DNA from: Mangrovimonas sp. ST2L15
GTDB taxonomy: Bacteria > Bacteroidota > Bacteroidia > Flavobacteriales > Flavobacteriaceae
DNA length: 64,000 nt
NCBI RefSeq assembly: GCF_001280515.1
Contig: NZ_LBIQ01000028.1
Coordinates: forward strand, 62,001 to 126,000
Direction of reading: 5' to 3'
The position numbers and the translations under genes are program-made. This document shows positions 34,744-41,312 of this stretch, piece by piece. Within the stretch, counting starts at the first letter, position 1, and every line of letters starts with the position of its first letter. Under the pieces are notes generated by a model that was not told where the DNA came from, searched no databases, and saw nothing but the letters and a program-made list of their open reading frames with translations.

Positions 34744-36165
34744 ATGAGAAAGCTATTTACTATAATTTCAATTACAACACTCATATCAATCCTTGTCTCT
34801 TGTAAAAATGAGATTACAGGAGATATTATAATCACTAACACCAATGTTATTGATATAGAAAATCTTGCCACCATTGGCAACCAGACCATTGCTATAGAAA
34901 ATGGTAGCATTAAATCAATCACACCTTTTTCAAAGTCTGATAATTACAATTCTGTAATTGTAGTTGACGGAACTGATAAATTTATAATCCCTAGCTTGTG
35001 GGATATGCACGTCCATTATGCTACTTCAAGAGAACACCCCAATTTTCGAAAATTATTTATCGCTAACGGTATTTTAGGGGTTAGAGATTTATGGGGCAAT
35101 TTAGAGGTAAGAGATTCTTTAGTCGCTTCAAATTCGATGATGCCACGAATCTTTCTCTCTGGCGAAATCATGGATGGTCCGTTTAGTCTTTTACAAGGTT
35201 CAATCAAACCAAAATCGGCAGATGATGCCATCCGTATTGTAGATTCGCTTCATAATGAAGGAGCTGATTTTATAAAAGTCTATGATGATTTGACTAAAGA
35301 AATTTATATAACAATAGCCAATAGATGTAATGAATTAAAATTCCCTTTTGTTGGACATACACCTAACGATATGACAGCTCTTGAAGCTTCAGAATTGGGT
35401 CAAAAAAGCATAGAACATCTTAACGGAATATTCGAAAGTGCTTCTTCAGAGCAAAAGAAGATAGATAGTTTGGAATCTGCATTTAAAGAATTCTTTTTGC
35501 AAAGAGATATTCCTAACGCCATTGGTGCTTTTACATCAATCGGTAAAATGTACTCAAGCAATTACGATGAAAACGAATTGATAAAATTGTCCAATGTCCT
35601 TAAAGAAAATGAAACCTACATTACGCCCACATTGATCACGCATTATCACCAGTGGTATCGGAAAGATAAGAGTATTTCAAGTAATGAAAGCCTAAAGTAT
35701 ATTCCGAAACAAATGCTTGAAAGCTGGAATCCACAAAATGAATTTCCTACACAATTATTTGATGAGGAAACCTGGGATTCAGGAAAGGAAAAAGTTACTA
35801 CCGCTAAAAAGATAACCGAGCGGTTAAATAGAGAAGATGTTAAACTCCTTGCAGGCACTGATTGCGGCAACTTTTATATTGTTCCAGGATTTAGTCTTCA
35901 TGATGAACTTGAGTTAATGGTTAACAGCGGAATGAGCACTGGTCAAGCACTAAAAACAGCCACAATCAATCCGGTCACCTTTTTTAAAATGACAGACTCT
36001 TTAGGTACAGTTGCAGAAAAAAAAATTGCTGATTTGGTTTTGCTTAATGGAAACCCCCTTGAGAATATTAAGGAAACGAAGAATATTTATGGTGTAATCA
36101 AAGGAGGTAAATATCTTGATAGAGAAAAATTGGATAAATTATTAAAAGAATCTGAAACAGAGTAG
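34744..36165 (+). CDS. Amidohydrolase family lipoprotein, imidazolonepropionase-like (cassette 8)
   Basis: Protein of 473 residues with a lipoprotein signal (MRKLFTIISITTLISILVSC, acceptor Cys20) and a metal-dependent amidohydrolase domain. The ligands are His89 and His91 in WDMHVHYA, a Lys/Asp region (FIKVYDD), His in VGHTPND and IEHLNG, and Asp in LAGTDCGN. Related secreted enzymes are Xaa-Pro dipeptidase or prolidase-like; the substrate here is unknown. It is the last cassette of the first block. Unlike the other seven, its start (GTTGTGAGCA) does not match the R''-like box after it (TGGACCCAAC), so the 3' end has been altered or replaced. Confidence 0.87.
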   Translation: MRKLFTIISITTLISILVSCKNEITGDIIITNTNVIDIENLATIGNQTIAIENGSIKSITPFSKSDNYNSVIVVDGTDKFIIPSLWDMHVHYATSREHPNFRKLFIANGILGVRDLWGNLEVRDSLVASNSMMPRIFLSGEIMDGPFSLLQGSIKPKSADDAIRIVDSLHNEGADFIKVYDDLTKEIYITIANRCNELKFPFVGHTPNDMTALEASELGQKSIEHLNGIFESASSEQKKIDSLESAFKEFFLQRDIPNAIGAFTSIGKMYSSNYDENELIKLSNVLKENETYITPTLITHYHQWYRKDKSISSNESLKYIPKQMLESWNPQNEFPTQLFDEETWDSGKEKVTTAKKITERLNREDVKLLAGTDCGNFYIVPGFSLHDELELMVNSGMSTGQALKTATINPVTFFKMTDSLGTVAEKKIADLVLLNGNPLENIKETKNIYGVIKGGKYLDREKLDKLLKESETE

Positions 36166-36174
36166 AAAATACTG

Positions 36175-36213
36175 GACCCAACATTGGCTTTAAGTAATTG
36201 CTTGTTCTCGCCG
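36175..36213 (+). repeat. Left half of an attC-like site (site 8), truncated
   Basis: GACCCAAC, then ATTGGCTT and TAAGTAATTGCTTGTTCTCG, the latter identical to site 1, after which homology stops at about 36213. No L'/R' half follows. This marks the point where the array was cut by the recombinase-bearing sequence. Confidence 0.62.
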
Positions 36214-36271
36214 AAGATTCCTTTAGCTTTTCGTTCAAGTAATTTATGACCATTTTTTTATCGATCAGTTC

Positions 36272-36859
36272 CTAATAGGCAACTTTGGGCTTCTGCTTTC
36301 TCAACCATGTCTCAAATCCCTTGATATGGCTAAAATAGGATCTCTGGCTACTTGCCTTCAAAGTTTTCTCCTTAATGGCACGATCAAAAGCAAAGGCCTC
36401 TTTAATCTTTGTTTTGGGTGGCTTAGGTGCATCCACGACCTTCGCAACACCTTCGTTGATTCCCTTAACAATATTTGGGGAAGTATTTATGGTATCCTTG
36501 ACCTGACTGCTTGGTTTAGACTTTTTATCTGTATCGTTATTGTAACGTTCTGAATTGTCCACATATGGACTGTACCCTTGATTCAATAATTTCAAGGTAA
36601 GTTTTTGATAAATTGTAAGTACAGCCAAACGTTCTTCTTTGGTCTTGTACTTGTTGGCAGACCCATAGATAGGTTTTTGTCTTTTCAGTTTTCCAGTCTC
36701 TGGGTCGGCAAAGGAAAAATAGACATACCATCTCTTTTTGACGTCACCTTTTCCCGTATAGATTTTGGGGGTGGAAAATTTTTGCTTCAATGACAAATCG
36801 TATTCACTTTCGTATTCATTTTCGTATTCACGCTCTAAGAGCTCCGTAAAATTAAGCAT
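36272..36859 (-). pseudogene. Truncated tyrosine recombinase (N-terminal part only)
   Basis: Frame of 195 residues resembling the first half of a Bacteroidota site-specific tyrosine recombinase: an arm-type DNA-binding region (KRWYVYFSFADPETGKLKRQ, TKEERLAVLTIYQKLTLKLL), a linker, and the beginning of the SAM-like core-binding domain (AFDRAIKEKTLKASSQRSYFSHIKGFETWL). It stops before the catalytic domain, so the Arg/His/Arg/Tyr residues are all missing and it cannot catalyse recombination. It starts beside a tRNA-Met 3' fragment, the usual place for an integrase gene of an integrated element. Its long arm domain is unlike integron integrases. Confidence 0.8.
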
Positions 36860-36860
36860 A

Positions 36861-36891
36861 AAAAAAACGGTTTGGAAGCTCCAAACCGTTT
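36861..36891 (-). terminator. Terminator downstream of the tRNA-Met fragment
   Basis: AAACGGTTTGGA (36865-36876) and TCCAAACCGTTT (36880-36891) form a perfect 12-bp stem with a 3-nt loop, followed on the minus strand by a long U run. It lies between the tRNA-Met 3' fragment and the recombinase ATG and probably was the tRNA gene's own terminator. Confidence 0.85.
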
Positions 36892-36913
36892 AATACTGCG
36901 ACTTTGTCATTTG

Positions 36914-36956
36914 TAGCGGGAACTGGACTCGAACCAGTGACCTTCGGGTTATGAGC
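36914..36956 (-). tRNA. tRNA-Met(CAT), 3' fragment only
   Basis: On the minus strand: the anticodon loop CTCATAA, the 3' side of the anticodon stem (CCCGA), a variable loop, the T arm ACTGG-TTCGAGT-CCAGT and the acceptor 3' strand TCCCGCT plus A. No D arm, 5' acceptor strand or matching 5' anticodon stem is found upstream, so this is not a functional tRNA. It looks like the attachment-site core left by an element that integrates at tRNA-Met. Confidence 0.85.
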
Positions 36957-37264
36957 GAAGCCAAAATTATTTTATAACTAACTCAAAACCAGTATTTTAT
37001 CCCGTTATTTTTTTCGATAGCGCACACAAAACGTGTGCAGCAAAAACGAATTTGATGTTGTGGTTAAACATTCAATATCAAGCAATTTAGGCAAAGGTTT
37101 TGAGATATCAAAATGGAAAAATCCAAAACTTTAAGAAGGGAAAATTTTCAAGAAAATTCTTTCAAATTTTAAGGTATTTTTATAGATTTAGACTCTCCTC
37201 TCTTAGAACAATTATAGCAGTTGTTTCTATCCCGAATTTATTGGATAAACAACCACATGGTAAT
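36957..37264. other. Non-coding stretch between the tRNA fragment and the second leader
   Basis: No credible gene. A small hairpin GCACAC-AAAAC-GTGTGC lies at 37022-37038. A short open frame starting at 37100 is Phe/Arg/Lys-rich, runs into the leader and looks spurious. Confidence 0.5.
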
Positions 37265-37315
37265 TATATAATAAAAATAAACACACCAGGTGTGTTTATA
37301 CACATTTTGTGTTTC
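37265..37315 (+). promoter_or_regulatory. attI-like leader of the second cassette block
   Basis: TATATAATAAA (37265-37275), dyad TAAACACACC-A-GGTGTGTTTA (37278-37298), CACAT, then TTTGTGTTTC (37306-37315) where the first block has GTTGTAAACA. Outside the dyad arms it aligns with 27994-28043 nearly base for base; within the arms both strands have changed but still pair. The HEPN gene starts 42 bases downstream. Confidence 0.55.
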
Positions 37316-37357
37316 ATACTGCGAAAACCATAAACATCTTTTAAAATAACAAACCGA

Positions 37358-38422
37358 GTGAATAAAAAACAACACATTTCTGAAAGTCAGCTTTCTGAAA
37401 TCCTAATTAAAAGAATGGATGAATATTTCATCGCAATAACGGGAAATACTGGCTCTAGTGCAAGAGCAATGCATATTAAAACGGCTCAAAGAATAAATAT
37501 TCAAACTGTTCAAACCCAATGCAAAAAATCAAAGCTTTTTGATGGAGACTTTTGGGGTTATGGAATAAATAGCATATGTGATGGGACTGAAATTCATTCA
37601 AGTACAGATGTTGAAAATTTTAAAAGACTTCAAGAATTAAACAAGCATCAAAATGAAAATAGATTATTATGGCTGTTAACATTTAAAGTTGAGGGAGAAA
37701 GTCTCTTTGTGAGTATTTTTTGCATCGATTCTGCAACATTTGGCGTCAATTCCAATTTAAATACCAAATACGACTTAAAAGATTTTAAAAACGCACGTGT
37801 AAGGGCAAGAGGTAATGTAACTTACGTAGATTTTATTTTTGAAAATTTAGAAAAACCAATTCATTTTCAAATTGATAGTTATGCTCAAGGAGGTAAACTT
37901 AACGGAGAACGATTGGCTGAATATTATATTGAGCAAATAACTAAAAAAGCGGAGGAAATTAAAGCAAATCATCAAGCCGCTAAAAGTGTCGTGGACGAAA
38001 GAAAATTAATTGAAGATGACGTTGATGTCATTGAGCGTAAATTGAGAAATATTTTCGTTGGTACTTTAGTAAATCAAACTGGAAAAGAAAATTACGAGGA
38101 CATAATTACAGGAAGTCCAAAAAGTGATATACGAAGAAGAATTAAACAACACGTTGACAAACATCCTGGTGAAAATATTGATGATTATAAATCATTGAAA
38201 AATGCAATTGAATTTGCGGATATTGAACATTTGAAGTTGGTTATCTTGAAAGATTCGAATTGGCAACATTTTGAACCAATTTTTAAAACTAAAGGTGCGA
38301 CTGAAAAGTATTTTAACCAATTAAGCCAAATACGGCATCCTCTAAAACATTCAAGAAAATTGACTGATTTAGTGAAATTAGAAGGAATGGCATCAATCGA
38401 ATGGTTCAACCAAATTCTTTAG
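37358..38422 (+). CDS. HEPN-domain protein (Swt1-like), possible abortive-infection RNase
   Basis: Protein of 354 residues read from a GTG start. The C-terminal third resembles Swt1-type HEPN domains: IERKLRNIFVGTLVNQTGKENYEDII, AIEFADIEHLKLVILKDSNWQHFEPIF, and the RxxxxH catalytic motif as Arg326 and His331 (IRHPLKH). The N-terminal two thirds are a mixed alpha/beta domain I do not recognise. HEPN proteins are commonly metal-independent RNases in toxin-antitoxin and anti-phage systems. No antitoxin gene (such as MNT) lies next to it. It appears to be the first cassette of the second block. Confidence 0.68.
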   Translation: MNKKQHISESQLSEILIKRMDEYFIAITGNTGSSARAMHIKTAQRINIQTVQTQCKKSKLFDGDFWGYGINSICDGTEIHSSTDVENFKRLQELNKHQNENRLLWLLTFKVEGESLFVSIFCIDSATFGVNSNLNTKYDLKDFKNARVRARGNVTYVDFIFENLEKPIHFQIDSYAQGGKLNGERLAEYYIEQITKKAEEIKANHQAAKSVVDERKLIEDDVDVIERKLRNIFVGTLVNQTGKENYEDIITGSPKSDIRRRIKQHVDKHPGENIDDYKSLKNAIEFADIEHLKLVILKDSNWQHFEPIFKTKGATEKYFNQLSQIRHPLKHSRKLTDLVKLEGMASIEWFNQIL

Positions 38423-38433
38423 GAAAAAAGTAC

Positions 38434-38580
38434 GAAAACACGACACCGTGTATAGCTCAATGCGGCTGAATTTTCTACTGAAAATTCCTTACAATTTGCT
38501 ATCTTCGGTTACGGCGGAAAATCATAGCTGATTTCCCGCAACGAGCCATACGCAAACCCGTTGTATGCCATAAACAAAAA
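38434..38580 (+). repeat. attC-like site 9
   Basis: Degenerate R''-like AAAACACGAC; L'' CCGTGTATAGC; the inner ATTTGCTATCTTCGGTT and CGGCGGAAAATC are shared with site 4; L' GCCATACGCAAACCC; R' start GTTGTATGCC with exchange point after G38570. It separates the HEPN gene from the retron. Its end box matches the presumed HEPN cassette start in about 8 of 10 positions. Confidence 0.6.
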
Positions 38581-38590
38581 CATATCATAG

Positions 38591-39913
38591 TTGATTATTA
38601 AAGAAAATATAAATATTTATCTAGATGAACAGTTACGACTGCGATTAGACCTAATCATAAAGCGTTTATCTCATTCTGTGAATCATATTGATATTGTTAA
38701 TTGGCTCAGTAACTTTAGAAAGGATGAATTTGAAAAAGCTGTTAGAATACTAGAATGTCTTGAGTATGTAACAGAAATTGAGTTAATAGATCACTTCAAT
38801 GATAGAATTGCTTCATTGATTTCACTCTACGGAAACAGCCGAAATATTATTATCCATGCCATTGGAGATTATGGCAAAAGTGGGACAATGATAACTTATT
38901 ATCTAAAGAAGGCACCAAATTTTAAGCAAATCGAATCAACAACAACTTTTTACGAAAAAGCTACTGAATTCAAATACAAAAAGAAAACTAATTCTATTCC
39001 AAAAAATTCTATTTTGATACTTCTCGATGACTTTTTAGGAAGTGGTCGATCATTATGGAATTATTACAAAACATTTATAAAACCCCAAACAGAGAAAATA
39101 CCTGAAATAACAGATTTATGTGCAATGTCTGTTTACCATTTAGGAAAGGCAGATAGGTTTTTGACAGGTATAATACCTGACATAAAAATAATTAGCACCA
39201 TTAAATATCAATGTTTTAAAAATGGAAAGTCCCCTTTTGGTTCCAATCAAAATATAGAGTACTATCGTGATTTTGCTTTTTATTACGGTCAACACCTATT
39301 TTCAATTGACAATAATGGAGAAACAAAAATACATCCGCTCGGTTATAACAATTCTCAGGCATTATTAGTATTTCCATATAACCCACCAAACAACACTTTA
39401 CCAATAATTTGGTCATCAAAGTTTGTTAAGAAATTTGAAAAACGTTGGATCCCTTTGTATCCAAGAAACCAAGTGTTTAAAATTTCTCGCGCAAAATCAC
39501 TAAGAAACGAATTAGCTTATGAATTGGGCTTGCTTAAGATGAGCGGCCCTGAAATAATAGATACATTTTATTCAGGTAAAGGTAAATTAAAATGGAAGTC
39601 GTATTCCTATATAAAATCTACTGATTTTAGATTATTTGCTTATATGCGCCTTAAACAACAAGGGAGACTTGATCAAGTTATCTGTGAAATATTAGGACTA
39701 ACATTGACGGACGTTGAAAGTATATTAGAAAATGGAATACAGAAAGGAATTTTTGAAGAATCTGGTGAATTATCTTCAAGGGGTAAAATTCTATATGGAG
39801 ATTGCTTAAAAACACTCAAAAGATTAAAGAATGAAGTCGGCAGAAGTGCAATAAATTATGAACTTAAAAAAATAAATTACTTACCTAAAAAATTCAATGG
39901 GAAGGAAAGATAA
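38591..39913 (+). CDS. Retron effector: PRTase-like protein with C-terminal winged helix
   Basis: Protein of 440 residues read from a TTG start, about 20 bases after the cassette border. The central region has a phosphoribosyltransferase-like PRPP loop (ILILLDDFLGSGRS, Asp146-Asp147) with a preceding strand NIIIHAIGDYGKSG, a PRTase-CE type seen in conflict systems. The C-terminal 100 residues look like a winged HTH (LFAYMRLKQQGRLDQVICEILGL, GIFEESGELSSRGKILYG). A PRTase-like protein beside a retron reverse transcriptase matches, as I recall, the grouping called type III retrons. It is probably the toxic effector held inactive by the RT-msDNA complex; activity not shown. Confidence 0.78.
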   Translation: MIIKENINIYLDEQLRLRLDLIIKRLSHSVNHIDIVNWLSNFRKDEFEKAVRILECLEYVTEIELIDHFNDRIASLISLYGNSRNIIIHAIGDYGKSGTMITYYLKKAPNFKQIESTTTFYEKATEFKYKKKTNSIPKNSILILLDDFLGSGRSLWNYYKTFIKPQTEKIPEITDLCAMSVYHLGKADRFLTGIIPDIKIISTIKYQCFKNGKSPFGSNQNIEYYRDFAFYYGQHLFSIDNNGETKIHPLGYNNSQALLVFPYNPPNNTLPIIWSSKFVKKFEKRWIPLYPRNQVFKISRAKSLRNELAYELGLLKMSGPEIIDTFYSGKGKLKWKSYSYIKSTDFRLFAYMRLKQQGRLDQVICEILGLTLTDVESILENGIQKGIFEESGELSSRGKILYGDCLKTLKRLKNEVGRSAINYELKKINYLPKKFNGKER

Positions 39914-40071
39914 GAAAATTAGCCATTATCAATTTTTTGAAATTGATTCTGTTCTGTATACGAATGGAGGCTCTAAAGTAACTTTACATCATCTTGTATG
40001 CAAGTCGGTACAGTTGTCAGCTTGCATACAACAACGCGCAGCGTTGATTTCAAGTAAATCGTAATTTTCTT
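39912..40071 (+). ncRNA. Retron msr-msd RNA
   Basis: Flanking repeats a1 AAGAAAATTA (39912-39921, overlapping the effector stop codon) and a2 TAATTTTCTT (40062-40071) are perfect complements. Immediately after a1 comes the conserved AGC, so G39922 is the candidate branching guanosine. The msr hairpin ATCAATTT-TTTG-AAATTGAT follows. The msd part has a small hairpin TAAAGT/ACTTTA (39974-39986), an 11-bp perfect stem TTGTATGCAAG (39994-40004) with CTTGCATACAA (40021-40031) around a 16-nt loop, and a hairpin CAACGC-GCA-GCGTTG (40032-40046). The RT gene starts 4 bases after a2. The exact msr/msd boundary is not determinable by eye. Confidence 0.85.
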
Positions 40072-40075
40072 TTCT

Positions 40076-41176
40076 ATGCCTTCCCAATTGGATAACATAA
40101 AAAACTCGTTAGATGAAGCAAATGCTTCCAAAGATTTTAAAATTGAAATAATAAACTATTCCCAAAATCTTGAAAAAAAGGGTTTACCGATAATTTTTTC
40201 CTTACCCGATTTGAGTTTTAAAATTGGACTGCCTTTTCATGTAATACAGGAAATTCTAAAAAATAAATCAAATCACTACAAGACTTTTAAAATTCAAAAG
40301 AAAACTGGTGGTCATAGATGGATAACAAGCCCCGATGAACAACTTAAAAGAATACAAAGGTGGATCTATGAAAATATTTTAAAGAATGTCCCAGAACACG
40401 ATTGTTCTTTTGGTTTTGTTAATGAAAGGTCTATAATTGATAATGCAAAGAAACACGTTAATCAGGATACTATTCTCAATATTGATTTATATCGATTTTT
40501 CGATTCTATTGAGCAGAAAAGAGTAGCTGGAGTATTCAAACACCTAGGATATCAACCCAATCTGGCTTATTCAATGGCAGAATTACTTACTGCTAAAATG
40601 AGTAGAGCTTATTGGAAAGAGATTGAAGATGAAAAAGTCCTTTCTGATACTTTTATAGAAGAATGTCCACAAATTTTACCTCAGGGTTCACCCGCAAGTC
40701 CAAGAATTGCAAACTTTATAGCACACAGTTTGGACACCAGAATGGCTAAATTAGCTAAAAAACTAGATGTGAATTACTCACGATATGCGGATGATTTAAG
40801 CTTTTCTGGAGATTATAAAAAACTTCCGTCAATAAAGACACTAAGGAAAATTATAATGAATGAAGGGTTCTTTTTAAATGAAAAAAAAGTAAAATATTTC
40901 AAGCGTTCTCATCGCCAAATTGTTACTGGAGTGGTTGTTAACGATAGAATTAGCGTACCAAGGGAATTTAAAGAAAAACTTCGTACTGAATTATATCATT
41001 GTATCAAAAAAGGACCTGCTGCACACCTAAATTGGCTAATGAGCAATAAAGACTTTAAAATTAAGACTAATTATCGTGACCATTTATTAGGTAAAGCTTG
41101 CTTTGTATATGCTGTAGAACCGGAAACAGGTAAAGATTTCTTGGAAATGTATAATCAAATCAAATGGGAACTTTAA
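40076..41176 (+). CDS. Retron reverse transcriptase
   Basis: Protein of 366 residues, typical retron RT length. It shows the retron-specific region X NAKKH (123-127, consensus NAxxH) and region Y VTG (283-285). The RT fingers/palm blocks are also present: NIDLYRFFDSI, QGSPASP (203-209) and the catalytic YADD (237-240, in SRYADDLSFSG). It should prime reverse transcription of the adjacent msd from the 2'-OH of the branching G. It lies 4 bases after the a2 repeat and 162 bases after the effector gene, forming a complete effector-ncRNA-RT retron. Confidence 0.93.
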   Translation: MPSQLDNIKNSLDEANASKDFKIEIINYSQNLEKKGLPIIFSLPDLSFKIGLPFHVIQEILKNKSNHYKTFKIQKKTGGHRWITSPDEQLKRIQRWIYENILKNVPEHDCSFGFVNERSIIDNAKKHVNQDTILNIDLYRFFDSIEQKRVAGVFKHLGYQPNLAYSMAELLTAKMSRAYWKEIEDEKVLSDTFIEECPQILPQGSPASPRIANFIAHSLDTRMAKLAKKLDVNYSRYADDLSFSGDYKKLPSIKTLRKIIMNEGFFLNEKKVKYFKRSHRQIVTGVVVNDRISVPREFKEKLRTELYHCIKKGPAAHLNWLMSNKDFKIKTNYRDHLLGKACFVYAVEPETGKDFLEMYNQIKWEL

Positions 41177-41197
41177 TTATTAAAACATAAAAAAACA

Positions 41198-41306
41198 GCA
41201 TACAACAACACCTATACGCAATACCCTTCGGGATGCTACGACACCATACATGAAGCGTCAGCCTAGAGTAGCCTAAAGAAAAAGTAACTAATTCAAATTA
41301 TAAGGT
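41198..41306 (+). repeat. attC-like site 10, right half eroded
   Basis: R''-like GCATACAAC (41198-41206) is preceded by AAC at the same 7-base spacing as most other sites, and is the reverse complement of the retron cassette start GTTGTATGC. Then come L'' ACACCTATACGC and a short CCCTTCGGG hairpin. A degenerate AGGTGT may be the remains of L'; no R' GTT is found before the helicase gene. Confidence 0.5.
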
Positions 41307-41312
41307 GTAAAT

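Noticed and set aside
36272-36859. The integrase of the cassette array
   Set aside because: It lacks the catalytic domain, has a long arm-type domain unlike integron integrases, and belongs with the tRNA attachment fragment. Its position near the second leader is noted but not enough.
36914-36956. A functional tRNA-Met gene
   Set aside because: Only the anticodon-loop-to-3'-end half is present; the 5' acceptor strand and D arm are missing.
37100-37333. A small plus-strand gene of 77 codons ahead of the HEPN gene
   Set aside because: Phe/Arg/Lys-rich and runs through the leader dyad; composition and position suggest non-coding sequence.
40021-40050. GCATACAAC-AACGC...GCGTTG first read as an attC-like site between the effector and the RT
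   Set aside because: It is the 3' arm of the retron msd stem plus a neighbouring hairpin, enclosed by perfect a1/a2 repeats; the real end box of the cassette is at 41198-41206.
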